DNA from: Alphaproteobacteria bacterium
GTDB lineage: Bacteria > Pseudomonadota > Alphaproteobacteria > Rs-D84 > NBLK01
NCBI GenBank assembly: GCA_016936785.1
Contig: JAFGXE010000090.1
Coordinates: forward strand, 1-6,334
Length of the DNA stretch: 6,334 bases
Direction: 5' to 3'
Positions 4,492-6,334 of this stretch are shown in pieces. Both the position numbers and the translations under genes were made by a program. How positions within the stretch are numbered: the first letter of the stretch is position 1; the number at the start of each line of letters is the position of its first letter. The notes under the pieces are model-generated. The model was given only the letters and a program-made list of their open reading frames with translations, made no database searches and was not told the DNA's origin.

Positions 4492-6334
4492 AAAAGACAT
4501 TCCGTTTTCTAGGGCGAGTGACCATTCATTCATTCTTTACGCTTAGAGTTATCCTCAAAATAATAGGTCTCACTGTTGTCGGAGGGATTGCCGCATCTAT
4601 TTTATATTTTTCAACGGTGAACCTAAACGAATATGTCCCGTATCTTGAAAAACAACTTTCAGAGATCACAAATCGTCCAGTAAAGATAAAAGGAGATATT
4701 TCTTTTGAGATTAAAAATTTTAATCCTGTTCTTGATGTGAATAGCGTTGAAGTCGCAAGTGCTAAGTGGGATGCCGAAAAAATATTTCTTTCTGCCGATC
4801 ATGCTTTTTTATCAGTTGATTTCTTCGCATTTTTAACTGGAAAAATTGAATTGAAAGATTTGTATTTTAGACGCATAAAAATCTTTTTGCGGAAAAATAA
4901 AACAGGAGAAAATAATTGGACGTTTGCAAAAAATAATCCTAAAGAAAAAGAGGAAACAAAAGAAGAAGGAAAAAAATCATTTTCGCTTTCTATAAATTCA
5001 CTGAAGCTTAAAAATCTCATTATTTACGATCAGCGTGAAAAAAAAGAAGTAGAATATACAATAGAATCGTGCGCATTTTCGATGTGGGAAAGTGATAACA
5101 AAATGAATCTTAATTTAGATTTAAGTTATCAAGGAAAAAATTACCACGCGAATTTTAAAACGGATTCAGGTTTTTCTTTAATCAATATCCCCAAAAGGAT
5201 ACCCCTTCAAGGGTACCTTCGAACGGGAGAAACAGTCTTATCTCTTTCTGGTGTGTTGGGAGCGCCACTATCATCTTGGGCAACGGATCTTGATTTTTCT
5301 GTGCATACGCAAAGTTTAAAATCTGTTCTAAAGCCATTTGGAATCGATTTTCCAACGCTTCCTAAAATACACTTGGCAGGAAAGATGTTTTTTACATCGG
5401 ATTTTCTTGCATTGACGGACACAAAATTATCTGTTGGATCGAGTGAAGCCGACATCACCGCAAAGTTGATGTTGAGTCATACGCGCCCTTCAGTTGAAGC
5501 AAATATAAAATTGAATAAGTTTGATATTCCAAATCTTTTTCCTGGGTCAGGGAAAAAAGCGAAGTCTAAAACACCACAATACGTTCTTGAAAAACGGGAT
5601 CCAAAAGCATTTATTGGTGTGAAGTTTCCACTTCAAATATTTAAAACATTTGATGCGCATGTTAAGCTTGATATTGGAGAAATCAAAGCGATGTCGACGA
5701 TGCCTATTCGAAATATTCGCGGTGAAGTCGTTCTGAATAATGGGTCACTTACCATTTCTGATTTGAAAGCTATTTATGCAGATGGACCGGTAAAAGTGAA
5801 CGCTCAAGGGGATATTCGAAATTCTTTGCTTTATGCAGAAGGAAGTTTGGAGGCGGAAAACATTTCTGTTGGAAAGATTGTTCAAATGTCAGGTGGCGGA
5901 TTGCTTTTTAATCCTAAAACAAGTCTTGCAAATGTTGAGATTTATTTAAAAGGAAAAGGAAAAACGCTCACACAGTTAATGAAATCACTAAATGGAACAG
6001 GAAAAGTTTACACACAAAAAGAAACACGGGGATATGGGATTGCGTCGTATTTTTTGGGACAAGATATTCTATCATCATTTGTTGATGAGTTTAAAGAGAG
6101 TGGAAAGGATCTTGATATTCAGTGTGTCACAGGGCATTTGAAAATTCGTAATGGTGTTGCAAAAAGTGAAAAAAGTATCGCGCTTGAATCAGATAAAATT
6201 AATATGGTGGTTCAAGGTCATGTTGATTTAGGAAATGAGTATATGAAAGTATCTTTGATTTCAAAACCTGTTTCTGGGTTGCGTCTTGGTACATCGGATT
6301 TCCTCAGTCTTGTAAAAATACAAGGGGCGCTTGC
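4461..6334 (+). CDS. AsmA-family inner-membrane-anchored protein (partial, right end cut)
   Basis: The frame opened by ATG at 4461 stays open to the window edge, giving 624 codons plus two bases with no stop. The product has a Lys-rich cytoplasmic start (MGKKNKTSKLKK), one membrane segment at about 30-50, then a large periplasmic region rich in beta strands. NRPVKIKGDISFEI at 71-84 matches the conserved AsmA start of the first repeat-like layer. NNWTF at 151-155 is followed by a Lys/Glu-rich stretch (156-172). Near the visible end, GHLKIRNGVA followed by VVQGHVDLGNEYMKVSL resembles the AsmA C-terminal domain. Family members are bridge-like envelope proteins implicated in lipid transport and outer-membrane homeostasis. 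It overlaps the pseudouridine synthase by 31 nt. The nearest Shine-Dalgarno (AAAGG, 4443-4447) is 13 nt from the ATG, and GTG at 4518 with AGGG close by is a less likely alternative. Few residues probably remain beyond the edge. Confidence 0.85.
   Translation, partial: MGKKNKTSKLKKTFRFLGRVTIHSFFTLRVILKIIGLTVVGGIAASILYFSTVNLNEYVPYLEKQLSEITNRPVKIKGDISFEIKNFNPVLDVNSVEVASAKWDAEKIFLSADHAFLSVDFFAFLTGKIELKDLYFRRIKIFLRKNKTGENNWTFAKNNPKEKEETKEEGKKSFSLSINSLKLKNLIIYDQREKKEVEYTIESCAFSMWESDNKMNLNLDLSYQGKNYHANFKTDSGFSLINIPKRIPLQGYLRTGETVLSLSGVLGAPLSSWATDLDFSVHTQSLKSVLKPFGIDFPTLPKIHLAGKMFFTSDFLALTDTKLSVGSSEADITAKLMLSHTRPSVEANIKLNKFDIPNLFPGSGKKAKSKTPQYVLEKRDPKAFIGVKFPLQIFKTFDAHVKLDIGEIKAMSTMPIRNIRGEVVLNNGSLTISDLKAIYADGPVKVNAQGDIRNSLLYAEGSLEAENISVGKIVQMSGGGLLFNPKTSLANVEIYLKGKGKTLTQLMKSLNGTGKVYTQKETRGYGIASYFLGQDILSSFVDEFKESGKDLDIQCVTGHLKIRNGVAKSEKSIALESDKINMVVQGHVDLGNEYMKVSLISKPVSGLRLGTSDFLSLVKIQGAL

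Noticed and set aside
5200..5215. Short palindrome CCCTT-C-AAGGG / TACCC...GGGTA inside the AsmA gene
   Set aside because: It lies in mid-coding sequence with no T tract or regulatory context and is short enough to be accidental.
4799..5458. Minus-strand open frames of 73 and 83 codons opposite the AsmA gene
   Set aside because: They are antisense to a continuous, well-supported reading frame, have no recognisable domains and no ribosome sites I could support.

Overview
The window is an AT-rich, densely coded bacterial chromosome segment. It holds seven complete protein genes and an eighth cut by the right edge. No rRNA, tRNA, CRISPR array, insertion sequence or phage gene was seen. The gene content points to a low-GC alphaproteobacterium: a cysteine-free ribosomal protein L36 ending in a KARQG motif, a small periplasmic OmpA-like protein directly after an inositol-monophosphatase-family gene, a HemW, and an AsmA-family protein. 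A host-associated lineage such as Holosporales would fit the base composition, but that placement is inference and no single marker here proves it.

Layout. Bases 21-1274 (+) carry an inositol-monophosphatase-family protein that appears to have lost its catalytic residues, followed 6 nt later by a secreted OmpA-like protein. hemW (1304-2431, -) converges on that pair; a weak inverted repeat lies in the 29-nt gap and the end of hemW. hemW is divergent from a uracil-DNA glycosylase-like gene (2452-3126, +), with only 20 nt between the annotated starts. The promoter of each therefore has to lie partly inside the other gene. A small basic orphan protein of 80 aa (3212-3454, +) has its own near-consensus promoter. 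A second strong promoter then starts the cluster rpmJ (L36), an RluA-family 23S rRNA pseudouridine synthase, and an AsmA-family gene. These three are packed with a 2-nt gap and a 31-nt overlap.

Functionally, rpmJ and the pseudouridine synthase are both large-subunit ribosome genes. AsmA is an inner-membrane-anchored envelope protein that seems simply to be co-transcribed. HemW is a radical-SAM heme chaperone, and the glycosylase belongs to a base-excision-repair superfamily. Most of the window is housekeeping. The parts most worth a second look are the apparent pseudo-phosphatase, the orphan 80-aa protein with a strong private promoter, and the start and promoter arrangement between hemW and the glycosylase gene. 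I do not see a clear new defence, mobile or biosynthetic system.
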